Below, one piece after another: positions 7,479-15,290 of a stretch of 64,000 bases of DNA (positions within the stretch are counted from its first letter, which is position 1; each line of letters begins with the position of its first letter). The notes beneath the pieces are model-generated. The model worked only from the letters and a program-made list of their open reading frames with translations. It had not been told where the DNA came from and did not search any database. The position numbers and the translations under genes were made by a program. The stretch comes from an uncultured Oscillospiraceae bacterium (lineage in GTDB: Bacteria; Bacillota; Clostridia; Oscillospirales; Oscillospiraceae). The stretch is from NCBI GenBank assembly GCA_947632155.1, contig CANROF010000004.1, positions 1-64,000 on the forward strand. The letters run 5' to 3'.

Positions 7479-8369
7479 GTGCCGGAGGAGAATTATATTG
7501 AAAGCTTTGAACATTATCTTCATGATGAACGGCGCGTGTCCGCCAATACATATCTCTCCTACGTCCGCGATGTCAACCAGTTTTCCGACTACCTCTCAAA
7601 AGAGGGCGTAAACGATTTAAAATCCGTTGACCACCAGACGGTGACAGCCTATGTGGAATGGCTTGGAGAGGAGGGCCGTTCCTCCGCCACAGTCGCCAGG
7701 TCCGTGGCGTCGCTGAAGTGCTTTTACGGCTTCCTCGTCCACCGCGGCGACATCGAGGCCAATCCCGCGCTCGATATTACGCTGGAGAAGGCCGAAAAGA
7801 AGCTCCCGGAGATACTGACCAGCGCGGAGGTGGAGCTGCTTTTGGACCAGCCCAAGTGTACCGACATGAAGGGCTACCGCGACAGGGCCATGCTGGAGAT
7901 GCTTTACGCCACGGGCATCCGCGTCAGCGAGCTTGTGAGCATGGACATCGACGATGTGAAGCTCTCCGCCGGCATCGTCAAATGCAATACCCACGGCAAG
8001 GAGCGCTACATCCCCATGTACGCCACCGCCATCCACGCGGTATCCGACTACATAAACCTGGTCCGGGGACAGATGATCGCCTCCCCCAATGAGAGGGCCC
8101 TCTTCGTCAATGTGAACGGCGAGCGCATGACCCGCCAGGGCTTCTGGAAGGTCCTGAAGCACTACCAGGAGACGGCGCACATCGAAAAGGACATCACCCC
8201 CCACATGCTCCGCCACTCTTTCGCGGCGCACCTTTTGGAGAACGGCGCGGATCTGAGGTCCATCCAGCAGATGCTGGGCCACGCCGACATATCCTCCACC
8301 CAGGTCTACGCGCAGCTCGTGAAGCGCCAGCTCAAGGACGTTTACAACAAAGCCCACCCACGGGCTTGA
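7479..8369 (+). CDS. xerD: Tyrosine recombinase XerD
   Basis: A 296-residue integrase-family recombinase. The N-terminal SAM-like core-binding domain covers about 1-85. The catalytic domain shows all six residues: Arg148 (TGIRVSEL), Lys174 (HGKER), His242-x2-Arg245 (HMLRHSF), His268 (LGHAD) and Tyr277. Xer enzymes resolve chromosome dimers at dif. The start is GTG 7479 with AAGAAGG about seven bases upstream. Its closeness to the SpoIIM-like gene mirrors Bacillus and supports XerD rather than XerC or a mobile-element integrase. Four XerD half-site-like repeats lie upstream of the gene pair, and a second Xer enzyme is encoded at 11223-12263. Confidence 0.88.
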   Translation: MPEENYIESFEHYLHDERRVSANTYLSYVRDVNQFSDYLSKEGVNDLKSVDHQTVTAYVEWLGEEGRSSATVARSVASLKCFYGFLVHRGDIEANPALDITLEKAEKKLPEILTSAEVELLLDQPKCTDMKGYRDRAMLEMLYATGIRVSELVSMDIDDVKLSAGIVKCNTHGKERYIPMYATAIHAVSDYINLVRGQMIASPNERALFVNVNGERMTRQGFWKVLKHYQETAHIEKDITPHMLRHSFAAHLLENGADLRSIQQMLGHADISSTQVYAQLVKRQLKDVYNKAHPRA

Positions 8370-8381
8370 CTCCTTAATAAA

Positions 8382-8419
8382 ACGAATCCGCCCCGGCCGA
8401 AAGGCCGGGGCGGATTCGT
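8382..8419 (+). terminator. Strong GC hairpin after xerD
   Basis: ACGAATCCGCCCCGGCC (8382-8398) pairs perfectly with its complement (8403-8419) around a GAAA tetraloop, 12 bases past the xerD stop. There is no T run directly after it; a second hairpin follows. Confidence 0.6.
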
Positions 8420-8426
8420 AAGAGAC

Positions 8427-8557
8427 TGTCGGAAAAGCCCTGACGGGCTTTTCCGACAAGGGGAACGTGCGGTGAATTTTCGCTGAATTTTGCGAAATTC
8501 AGCGAAAATTCACCTGCTGTCGCCCTGCGCGCCGCCGTAGGCGGCACTTGTGCGACA
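8427..8557. repeat. Tandem series of three further hairpins between converging genes
   Basis: Three foldbacks in a row: TGTCGGAAAAGCCC-TGAC-complement (8427-8458, 14 bp perfect), a 20-bp perfect stem at 8471-8514 with loop TGCG, and TGTCGC...GCCGCC-GTA-GGCGGC...GCGACA at 8518-8557. They fill most of the 296-base gap between xerD (+) and nadC (-). No coding frame is seen. The series may be a compound terminator or a foldback repeat element. Confidence 0.6.
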
Positions 8558-8620
8558 AAAGGTATTTTTTTCCGACGCGCATGTCGCCGGAAAAAATAAT
8601 GAAATTGAGTTTTTTCTTTT

Positions 8621-8660
8621 CAAAAAAACGCGGAGTAGGGGACTGGTCCCGTGCTCCGCG
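8621..8660 (-). terminator. Rho-independent terminator of nadB-nadC
   Basis: On the minus strand CGCGGAG...CTCCGCG (8660-8654 with 8635-8629), with an inner GGGAC/GTCCC pair, is followed by a run of seven T (8628-8622). It lies just after the nadC stop. Confidence 0.85.
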
Positions 8661-8665
8661 ATCTA

Positions 8666-9499
8666 TTATTTTGTGAACTTCAGGCTTATGTCCAGCGCTG
8701 TGACGGAGTGGGTCAGGGCGCCGATGGAGATGTAGTTGACGCCCGTCTCGGCCACCTCCCGGAGGTCCCGCTCGCCCATGTTGCCGCTGGCCTCGGTGAG
8801 GGCGCGGCCGGCGATGAGCTTTACGCATTCCCGCATATCCGGGACGGACATGTTGTCCAGCATGATGATGTCGGCCCCGGCGGCCAGGCACTCCCGGACC
8901 TGAGCCACCGTCTCCGCCTCGATCTCCACCCGGAGGGTGTGGGGGGCATTGCGGCGCACGGCCGCTATGGCCTCCGAAATACCCCCGGCGGCCACGATGT
9001 GGTTGTCCTTGATGAGGATGCCGTCGGCCAGGTTGAAGCGGTGGTTGTTGCCGCCGCCGGCCTTCACGGCGTACTTCTCCAGGACCCGCAGGCCGGGGGT
9101 CATTTTTCTGGTGTCCACGATGATACAGCCCGTGCCCTCCACGGCTTTGACGGCCTTGCGCGTGGCCGTGGCCACGCCGGACATGTGCTGGACGAGGTTT
9201 AAGGCCACGCGCTCCCCGGCCAGGACGCTCCTGGAGGGGCCCGTTACCGTGGCGATGCTGTCGCCGTACTTCACCTCGTCCCCGTCCTTTATGTGGGCCG
9301 TGACGGCGACGGAGGGGTCCACTAACTTAAATACCCGCTCCAAAACGGCCATCCCGCAGAAAACGCCCTCCATCTTCGCCCGGAAGACCCCGGTAGAGAC
9401 GGCGCCGGCGGGGATGCAGCTCTCGGTGGTGATGTCCCCGGTGCCCAGGTCCTCGCTGAGGGCCTCTAAGATCAGCTTATCAAGTCCGATGTAGTTCAT
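8666..9499 (-). CDS. nadC: Nicotinate-nucleotide pyrophosphorylase (quinolinate phosphoribosyltransferase)
   Basis: A 277-residue enzyme converting quinolinate and PRPP to nicotinate mononucleotide, CO2 and pyrophosphate in de novo NAD synthesis. Hallmarks include EDLGTGDITTE near the N-terminus, ALNLVQHMSGVAT, the VDTRKMTPGLR phosphoribosyl site, GGGNNHRFNL, IKDNH, VEIE and a late IMLDN. Length is normal. It lies 15 bases downstream of nadB in one operon ending at a strong terminator. No nadA was seen in this window, so quinolinate synthase must be encoded elsewhere. Confidence 0.95.
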   Translation of the reverse strand: MNYIGLDKLILEALSEDLGTGDITTESCIPAGAVSTGVFRAKMEGVFCGMAVLERVFKLVDPSVAVTAHIKDGDEVKYGDSIATVTGPSRSVLAGERVALNLVQHMSGVATATRKAVKAVEGTGCIIVDTRKMTPGLRVLEKYAVKAGGGNNHRFNLADGILIKDNHIVAAGGISEAIAAVRRNAPHTLRVEIEAETVAQVRECLAAGADIIMLDNMSVPDMRECVKLIAGRALTEASGNMGERDLREVAETGVNYISIGALTHSVTALDISLKFTK

Positions 9500-9514
9500 A
9501 GCTCCTCCGAATGA

Positions 9515-11056
9515 TCAGCTCTCCCGGTAGTGGGCGCCGATGCTCTCCCGCCGGGCCAGGGCCGATTCGATGATTTTTACGGATATTATCGCCAGGCTCA
9601 GGTCCTCGTCGTACTCCTTGGAGCTTGAAAAACCGCCTGACAGCGTGTCCAGTATCCCGCGCATCCGGGAAAGGGCCGACTCAAGCCCCTCCTTTGTGCG
9701 TATGACGAAGCAGCAGGTGCTCATGATATGCTGCATCTCGGCCCGCAGGGCCTTAAAGTCGATGTCCAGGGCCGGGCGTGCCGGCAGCTCCGGCATCAGC
9801 TCCAAGGCGGTGGAGAGGGCGGGGGAGAAGGTGGAATTGATGTCCTCCGCCGCCCTGCGGCCAAAGACAAGGCACTCCAGCATGGAGTTTGACGCCAGCC
9901 TGTTGGCCCCGTGGACGCCGGTGGAGGCCGTCTCCCCGCAGGCGTAGAGCCCGGGGACGGCGGTGCGGGCGTAGAGGTCCGTTTTGACGCCGCCCATCAT
10001 GTAGTGGTGGACGGGGCAGACGGGGATCCAGTCGCGGGAGATGTTGATTCCCCGGCGTTTGCACTCATTGTAGATGGTGGGGAAGCGGTGGGCGAGCTCC
10101 TCCTCGGGCTCGTGGGTGATGTCGATAAAGACGTGGCTCTCGCCGCTCTTTTTCATCTCGTTATATATCCCGCGGGCCACAATGTCCCGGGGCGCCAGCT
10201 CCGCCAGCTCGTGCTTGCCCACCATGAACCGCTCGCCCCTGGCGTTTTTCAAAAGGCCCCCCTCGCCGCGCACGGACTCGGAGATGAGGAAAGCCCGGCT
10301 CTCCTTATCCGCCGACCAGAGGCCCGTGGGGTGGAACTGGATAAACTCCATGCCCCGCAGCTCCGCTCCGGCCCGAATCGCCGCCGCCAGCCCGTCGCCG
10401 GTGGCGACGGCGGGGTTGGTGCTGGTTTCAAAGACCTGCCCTATGCCACCGGTGGCCAGGACCAGGTGCCGGGTGGCCACTGTCTCGTATTTCCCGTCGT
10501 CGTCCTTGACAAGAAGGCCCGAAACGCCCTTATCGTCGGTGAGAATGTCCACAAAGAAGGTGTTGTCCCGGAAGATGATGTTGTCCCGCTGGGAGGCGAT
10601 ATACGCCAGGGTCTTGACAGTCTCCCGTCCCGTGGCGTCGCCGCCGGCGTGGAGGATGCGGTTTTTGTGGTGCCCGCCCTCCCGCGTAAGGTCCAGCTCG
10701 CCGGACTCGGTGAGGTCAAAGGGGACGCGCATCTCGATGAGCTTTTTTATATCCATGGGCCCCTCGTCCACCAGGACGTGGACCGCCGCCTCGTCGCAGA
10801 GGCCCGCCCCGGCCACCAGCGTGTCCCGGAAGTGGAGCTCCGGGTCGTCGTCCGGCGCCGTCACCGCGGCGATGCCCCCCTGGGCCAGCCAGGAGTTGGA
10901 AATGTCGATCGTCTCCTTGGCAAAAACGCAGCAGGTGAGGGCGGGGGAGAGATTGAGTGCCGCGTACAGCCCCGCGATTCCGGCCCCCACAATGACCACG
11001 TCATAATTGGAGTGCCGCTCCGGCTTCACAGAGCCGTCAATGGCGTAACGCATCAT
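9515..11056 (-). CDS. nadB: L-aspartate oxidase
   Basis: A 513-residue FAD enzyme of the succinate dehydrogenase/fumarate reductase flavoprotein family that oxidises aspartate to iminoaspartate. The dinucleotide motif is VIVGAGIAGLYAAL (about 21-34). WLAQGGIAAV, the HHKNRILHAGGDATG loop, EFIQFHPTG and the CGETASTGVHGANRLASNS segment are all typical of NadB. The C-terminal helical domain is complete. ATG 11056 has AAGGA six bases upstream; a second ATG follows directly. It heads the nadB-nadC operon behind a good sigma-A promoter. No clear NiaR-type operator was recognised. Confidence 0.95.
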   Translation of the reverse strand: MMRYAIDGSVKPERHSNYDVVIVGAGIAGLYAALNLSPALTCCVFAKETIDISNSWLAQGGIAAVTAPDDDPELHFRDTLVAGAGLCDEAAVHVLVDEGPMDIKKLIEMRVPFDLTESGELDLTREGGHHKNRILHAGGDATGRETVKTLAYIASQRDNIIFRDNTFFVDILTDDKGVSGLLVKDDDGKYETVATRHLVLATGGIGQVFETSTNPAVATGDGLAAAIRAGAELRGMEFIQFHPTGLWSADKESRAFLISESVRGEGGLLKNARGERFMVGKHELAELAPRDIVARGIYNEMKKSGESHVFIDITHEPEEELAHRFPTIYNECKRRGINISRDWIPVCPVHHYMMGGVKTDLYARTAVPGLYACGETASTGVHGANRLASNSMLECLVFGRRAAEDINSTFSPALSTALELMPELPARPALDIDFKALRAEMQHIMSTCCFVIRTKEGLESALSRMRGILDTLSGGFSSSKEYDEDLSLAIISVKIIESALARRESIGAHYRES

Positions 11057-11105
11057 AGCTTATCCTTCTTTCATGGAAAAAGAGAGATTTTTGCGGTTGT
11101 TCAAT

Positions 11106-11134
11106 ATTATATCAGCAATGCCGGAAGATGGCAA
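11106..11134 (-). promoter_or_regulatory. Sigma-A promoter of nadBC
   Basis: On the minus strand TTGCCA (11134-11129), a 17-base spacer, and a perfect TATAAT (11111-11106), 50 bases before the nadB start. Confidence 0.7.
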
Positions 11135-11222
11135 CCTCAACTTACCCAAAAAATCGGCGCTTTTCTCCCGATTCCTTATCCACCCCGCCCCCGTGGACCG
11201 CTCGAAGGGCCGCAGGTTTAAT

Positions 11223-12263
11223 CTATTCCTCGTTCAGGTCGTCCGGTTTGTCACTTTCCGCCGGTTTTTCCGCTTTTTTGTGGCCGGCCAGGGGAGAGAG
11301 GAGGGCGGCTTCGCGAAGGCCCTCGTTTTCGACGTGGGTGTAGATCTCCGTGGTGTTCAAATGCTCGTGGCCTAAGAGCTCCTGGAGAGTCCTGACGTCC
11401 ACGCCGTTGTGGAGCATCAGCGTGGCGGCGGTGTGGCGGAGCTTGTGGGCGGAATATTTCGTCTCGTCAAGGCCCGCGGCGCCCAGGTGCTTTTTCACTA
11501 AGGCGTGGACCGTGGATTTGCTGATTCGCTCCCGCCGCGCGGAGAGGAAAAGCGCCTTTTCACTTAGAGGCGCAAGGGTCTTCCGCACGTTCAGATAGTC
11601 GTTTATGGCGTCCGCCACGGCGTCGTTTATGTATACCACGCGCTCTTTGCTGCCCTTGCCAAGCACCCGCAGGTGGTCCGCGCGGACATCCGTTAAATTG
11701 AGCCCTACCAATTCGGAGATTCGCAGCCCGCAATTAAGAAAAATTGTAAGAATACAGTAGTCCCGTTCCTTATTATTCCCGTCCACACTGTCCAAAAGCC
11801 GCTCGGACTCCGAAAGGCTCAAGTATCTCGGCAAGGACTTCATGATCTTGGGGGAGTCCAGGTCCTGGATGGGATTTGCGTCGAGCTGATGGGTCTTTAA
11901 GGTGAGATATTTATAAAACGAACGAATGGTGGAGACTTTTCTGGCGCGGGACGCCGCGTTAAGGCCGTATTCGGGGTCGCCGGCGTTTTGATTTTTCACA
12001 CGGTCACGGGACATGTAGCCCAGATAGTCATAGACATCCGACAGCGTGACGCTTTTCACAAAGTCGAGGTCAATGTCGTTGATGGAGATGTCCTCAAGGG
12101 GGGTCCCGCGTGGGACGAGGCCCTTGTCGAGCTTCAAAAATCTGAAGAACGTCCGCAGGTCCAGGTAGTATTCGTCCACGGTCCTGCGGGAGTGGCCGAC
12201 GATGTTCTCGTGATAATTCAAAAAGTTCCTGATGATCTCAGGCGCGTCTTTTCTGTAGTCCAT
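11223..12263 (-). CDS. xerC: Tyrosine recombinase XerC-like
   Basis: A 346-residue integrase-family protein, about 50 residues longer than usual Xer proteins because of a longer N-terminal domain and a charged C-terminal tail after residue 320. Catalytic residues are complete: Arg181 (CGLRISEL), Lys206 (GKGSKER), His274-x2-Arg277 (HKLRHTA), His299 (LLGHEHL) and Tyr308. ATG 12263 is chosen because GAAGGAG lies seven bases before it. It has its own promoter and is separate from radA. With xerD at 7479 the chromosome carries two Xer enzymes within 5 kb, the expected XerC/XerD pair; which is which is inferred from neighbours. Confidence 0.8.
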   Translation of the reverse strand: MDYRKDAPEIIRNFLNYHENIVGHSRRTVDEYYLDLRTFFRFLKLDKGLVPRGTPLEDISINDIDLDFVKSVTLSDVYDYLGYMSRDRVKNQNAGDPEYGLNAASRARKVSTIRSFYKYLTLKTHQLDANPIQDLDSPKIMKSLPRYLSLSESERLLDSVDGNNKERDYCILTIFLNCGLRISELVGLNLTDVRADHLRVLGKGSKERVVYINDAVADAINDYLNVRKTLAPLSEKALFLSARRERISKSTVHALVKKHLGAAGLDETKYSAHKLRHTAATLMLHNGVDVRTLQELLGHEHLNTTEIYTHVENEGLREAALLSPLAGHKKAEKPAESDKPDDLNEE

Positions 12264-12311
12264 TTTCAAGCTCCTTCAAGGCCGGGGAAGTGGCAGCCCG
12301 GCCCGGATCCC

Positions 12312-12340
12312 AGTATACCACACCCCTCCAAAAAAGTCCA
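12312..12340 (-). promoter_or_regulatory. Sigma-A promoter of the XerC-like gene
   Basis: On the minus strand TGGACT (12340-12335), a 17-base spacer, and TATACT (12317-12312). Confidence 0.55.
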
Positions 12341-12346
12341 TACAAA

Positions 12347-12374
12347 ATTGAACAAAATAAAAATTTTGTTCAAT
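12347..12374. promoter_or_regulatory. AT-rich perfect palindrome upstream of the XerC-like promoter
   Basis: ATTGAACAAAAT (12347-12358) and ATTTTGTTCAAT (12363-12374) form a perfect 12-bp inverted repeat with loop AAAA. It ends six bases upstream of the -35 box and 37 bases after the radA stop. It could be an operator for the recombinase gene or a weak radA terminator. Confidence 0.45.
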
Positions 12375-12411
12375 GTGGGGGAGGGGGAAAACGGGAATTG
12401 GGACGGTGAGG

Positions 12412-13773
12412 TCAGATTCCCAGGATCAGCGACATGGCCTCGCGGATGCTGCCGGCCTCGTAGAGCTTCAGTCCCGACGGCGCGGTCAGCTTTCCGCGGT
12501 GCTGCTTTGGAACAATGGCGCTCTTGAAGCCGTGGCGCGCGATCTCCGAAAGCCGCTGGTCAAGCTGCGTGACCGAGCGCAGCTCGCCTGTGAGTCCGAC
12601 CTCGCCGATGGCCACCAGATCGTCAGGTATCGGCGTATCCCTGTAGCTGGACGCCATGGCCAGTATGGCCGCCAGGTCCGCCGCCGGCTCATTGATATAA
12701 AGTCCGCCGATGACATTTATGTAGGCGTCCGCGCCGCCGACCCGGAGCCCGCCGCGCTTTTCCAGCACCGCCAATAACAGCATCCCGCGGTTGTAGTCAA
12801 GACCGTTTGAGGTCCTTCGCGGCACATTGAAGCTGGTTGGCGTCAGCAGCGCCTGAATCTCCGCCAGCACCGGCCGCGTGCCCTCCATGACGCAGGATAC
12901 GCAGGTCCCGGGCGTGTTTATCGGGCGCCCGGACAGCAATAAATCGGAAGGATTTGGGACCTCCACAAGGCCGCGTTCATCCATCTCGAACACGCCGATT
13001 TCATTGGTTGAGCCAAATCTGTTTTTTGCGGCACGCAATATACGGTAGTTGGCCGACTGCTCACCCTCAAAATATAGTACACAGTCCACCATATGCTCCA
13101 GGACCTTGGGGCCCGCGATCGCGCCCTCCTTGTTGACATGGCCGATGACAAAGACCATGACGCCGGAGCCCTTGGCAAGCTGCATCAGCGTCATGGTACA
13201 CTCCTTGACCTGGCTGACGCTGCCCGGAGCGCTGGAGACATCCGGCGAATAGAGCGTCTGAATGGAATCGGCAATCAAAATATCAGGATCGGACTGCTCC
13301 ACGGCCTCAAGAATGTCGTTCATGTTTGTCTCCGACAGCACCAGGAGATTTCCGCTGGTGACGCCGAGACGCCTCGCGCGCATCTTGAGCTGCCGCTCGG
13401 ATTCCTCGCCCGTCACATAGAGGACGCGGCGATTTTCCCCGATGTGCTGGCATATCTGCAAAAGCAGCGTGGACTTCCCTATCCCAGGCGCGCCGCCCAC
13501 CAGCACCAGGGAGCCCTCCACGGCGCCGCCGCCCAGGACCCGGTCAAGCTCGCCAAGGCCGGTATCAAAGCGGATCTCCTCGGTGATGTCCACCTCGTCC
13601 AGTGTGACGGGCCGTTTGACAGCGCCCTTTGCGGCTGCCGCGGGGCGCTTGTCCTCGGCCTTGACCGGCTGCTCGACTATGGAGTTCCAGGCCCCGCAGG
13701 CGGTACACCTGCCGCTCCACTTGGGAAACTCGTTGCCGCACTCGGTGCAATAAAACACGGTTTTAGCCTTCAT
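12412..13773 (-). CDS. radA: DNA repair protein RadA/Sms
   Basis: A 453-residue ATPase that aids recombination and branch migration. It has an N-terminal zinc finger C-x2-C...C-x2-C (Cys9, 12, 23, 26), the Walker A motif GGAPGIGKS (about 93-102), the diagnostic KNRFG motif (250-254), and a C-terminal Lon-protease-like domain (about 300-453). Length is standard. AGGAG lies ten bases before the start. Upstream is cwlD; the 121-base gap between them carries five direct repeats. In Firmicutes radA often neighbours disA; disA is not seen here, and c-di-AMP synthesis is represented by cdaA at 53218-54072. Confidence 0.95.
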   Translation of the reverse strand: MKAKTVFYCTECGNEFPKWSGRCTACGAWNSIVEQPVKAEDKRPAAAAKGAVKRPVTLDEVDITEEIRFDTGLGELDRVLGGGAVEGSLVLVGGAPGIGKSTLLLQICQHIGENRRVLYVTGEESERQLKMRARRLGVTSGNLLVLSETNMNDILEAVEQSDPDILIADSIQTLYSPDVSSAPGSVSQVKECTMTLMQLAKGSGVMVFVIGHVNKEGAIAGPKVLEHMVDCVLYFEGEQSANYRILRAAKNRFGSTNEIGVFEMDERGLVEVPNPSDLLLSGRPINTPGTCVSCVMEGTRPVLAEIQALLTPTSFNVPRRTSNGLDYNRGMLLLAVLEKRGGLRVGGADAYINVIGGLYINEPAADLAAILAMASSYRDTPIPDDLVAIGEVGLTGELRSVTQLDQRLSEIARHGFKSAIVPKQHRGKLTAPSGLKLYEAGSIREAMSLILGI

Positions 13774-13808
13774 CTCTTCAGTGCTCCTTATATTTTAGCG
13801 TGGTATAG

Positions 13809-13900
13809 ATTATGTAAACTAATGTTTTTTGAATTATGTAAACTTTTCTACGTTATGTCAACTTTTGGGATTATGTAAACAAATCAATATTATGTCAACT
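13809..13900 (-). repeat. Array of five direct ATTATGT(A/C)AAC repeats
   Basis: Copies start at 13809, 13833, 13852, 13870 and 13889, all in the same orientation, spaced 24, 19, 18 and 19 bases. Three read TTATGTAAAC and two TTATGTCAAC. They fill the cwlD-radA gap, and the last copy includes the cwlD stop codon. TTATGTAAACT is identical to the XerD-binding arm of B. subtilis dif as remembered. Regular spacing of roughly two helical turns suggests an ordered protein-binding array. Confidence 0.65.
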
Positions 13901-14602
13901 TAATCCGCCCACATAGCTCCCGATGATCAGCGCCGCCAGTTTGAGCCTGTATTCCGGCGTCTCCAAAAGCGCCGCCTCGGCGTAATTTGAGACGAATCCG
14001 CACTCCACAAGCACCGCCGGACAGCTCACGTGGTTTAGTATGTAGACGTCCCGGCCTATCTGCACCGCTCCCCTGCCGTTTTTCTCGGAAAGCTGCCGGA
14101 GGGTGTCCTGTATCCTCTGGGCAAGCTCCGGGCTGCCCTCCGTGGGCGCGTAAAACACCTGGCAGCCGCTGGGGCCGGAGGTGGTATATTTGTTCTGGTG
14201 GATGCTTATGAGCACGGCGTTTTCAATGGAATTGACAAGCTCCGCCCTGCCGTGGGTGTCGGCGACCTTTTTGGCCCTTATGGTCGCGGCGTCCTCCGGG
14301 TATTCGATGTCCTGCGTTTCCCGGGTCATCACGCAGTTTATCCCGAAAAGCCCCGCCAGGGCCCGGGCCCTCAGGGCAATATCAAGATTGAGCGTGCTTT
14401 CATACGTGCCCGTCACCGAAACGGCTCCGCCGTCGGCGCCGCCGTGTCCCGGGTCGATAATAAGCGTCGCGGCGCCTCTTCCGGGGACGCCGGCCATGAC
14501 GGCCCGTGGCCGCCCGTTCAAAATCTCGGCCACGGACACGGCAGTCAGACAGCCAATGATCAGCGACGCGGCGATGAGATTTCGCCAAAAGCGTTTTTTC
14601 AT
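13895..14602 (-). CDS. cwlD: N-acetylmuramoyl-L-alanine amidase CwlD (spore cortex)
   Basis: A 235-residue exported Amidase_3 enzyme. It has an N-terminal signal/anchor helix (about 8-26), then the zinc-binding pattern His53 (DPGHGG), Glu68 (TYES) and His135 (SIHQN), and the catalytic Glu200 (VECGF). Length and single-domain architecture match CwlD, which strips peptides from muramic acid so that muramic-delta-lactam can form in spore cortex. A nearby conserved position with radA and spore-coat genes supports the role. The stop codon lies inside the last of the five repeats. Generic cell-wall amidase is the alternative. Confidence 0.82.
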   Translation of the reverse strand: MKKRFWRNLIAASLIIGCLTAVSVAEILNGRPRAVMAGVPGRGAATLIIDPGHGGADGGAVSVTGTYESTLNLDIALRARALAGLFGINCVMTRETQDIEYPEDAATIRAKKVADTHGRAELVNSIENAVLISIHQNKYTTSGPSGCQVFYAPTEGSPELAQRIQDTLRQLSEKNGRGAVQIGRDVYILNHVSCPAVLVECGFVSNYAEAALLETPEYRLKLAALIIGSYVGGLS

Positions 14603-14821
14603 TCAAACTCCCCCTTCATTGGAGCTTATTCAGGGGCGGGCTGAATGATGTTTGAATTTATAAAGCATGATTCGGCGTAAAATCAACTCTAATTATACCA
14701 TACCGTCCTGGAAATTACCATACCTGTCAGCGGATTTTGTGTGCCCGCCTGAGCCGCGGCGGCATATTATGTGGTGAACGCCAAGGCGTTTACTCTATAA
14801 GTTTAAACGGAGGACCCTCAA

Positions 14822-15289
14822 TTGGAAAACAAAACCCCCGACACGCCCGTTGAGGGCGAGTGCGGCTATAAATCCGGCAAGCTCCCCGCTTGCGCGCCTC
14901 TGGCCACAAGCTGGGTGCCGCCTCAGGGCGAAAACCCGCCCATGTACGCCCCCGAGGACGCGCTGAACCGCGGGACGCTGTTCCCCGGCCTCGACCTGCC
15001 CTTCAAGAACATGGTGAACAAAACGAATCCCTACGCCGGTACGCCCCTGGGCGAGCTCATGGCGCTGTGGTTTATGATCCGCGAGCTCCAGCTCTACCTG
15101 GACACCCACCCCGACGACAAGGAGGCCTTCAAGGCCCTGAAGGACGCCACCGCCCTGGAGCGCGAGGGCCGCAAGCGCTATGTGAAGCTCTACGGGCCTT
15201 TAACCCTCACGGACGTGGAAATGAGCGACAGGTACAATTGGCTCCAGGGACCCTGGCCCTGGGAATACTGCGAAAGGACGAGCAAATAA
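14822..15289 (+). CDS. cotJB: CotJA-CotJB fused spore coat protein
   Basis: A 155-residue protein combining two families that are separate genes in Bacillus. Residues about 22-62 resemble CotJA (LATSWVPPQ, then APEDALNRGTLFPGLDLPF). Residues about 75-150 are CotJB (LMALWFMIRELQLYLDTHP, YVKLYGPLT, GPWPWEY). The start is TTG 14822 with GGAGG eight bases upstream; no better ATG precedes the CotJA part. The cotJC gene begins two bases after the stop. The cotJ operon encodes a coat or inner-coat complex made in the mother cell in Bacillus. No sigma-E promoter could be fixed with confidence upstream. Confidence 0.85.
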   Translation: MENKTPDTPVEGECGYKSGKLPACAPLATSWVPPQGENPPMYAPEDALNRGTLFPGLDLPFKNMVNKTNPYAGTPLGELMALWFMIRELQLYLDTHPDDKEAFKALKDATALEREGRKRYVKLYGPLTLTDVEMSDRYNWLQGPWPWEYCERTSK

Positions 15290-15290
15290 G

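Noticed and set aside
11057..11222. NAD-related riboswitch or NiaR operator upstream of nadB
   Set aside because: The leader is about 38 bases with no recognisable conserved fold, and no clear NiaR-type repeat was seen.
13809..13900. Reading the five direct repeats as a CRISPR array
   Set aside because: Repeats are only 10-12 bp, spacers 6-12 bp, and there are no cas genes.
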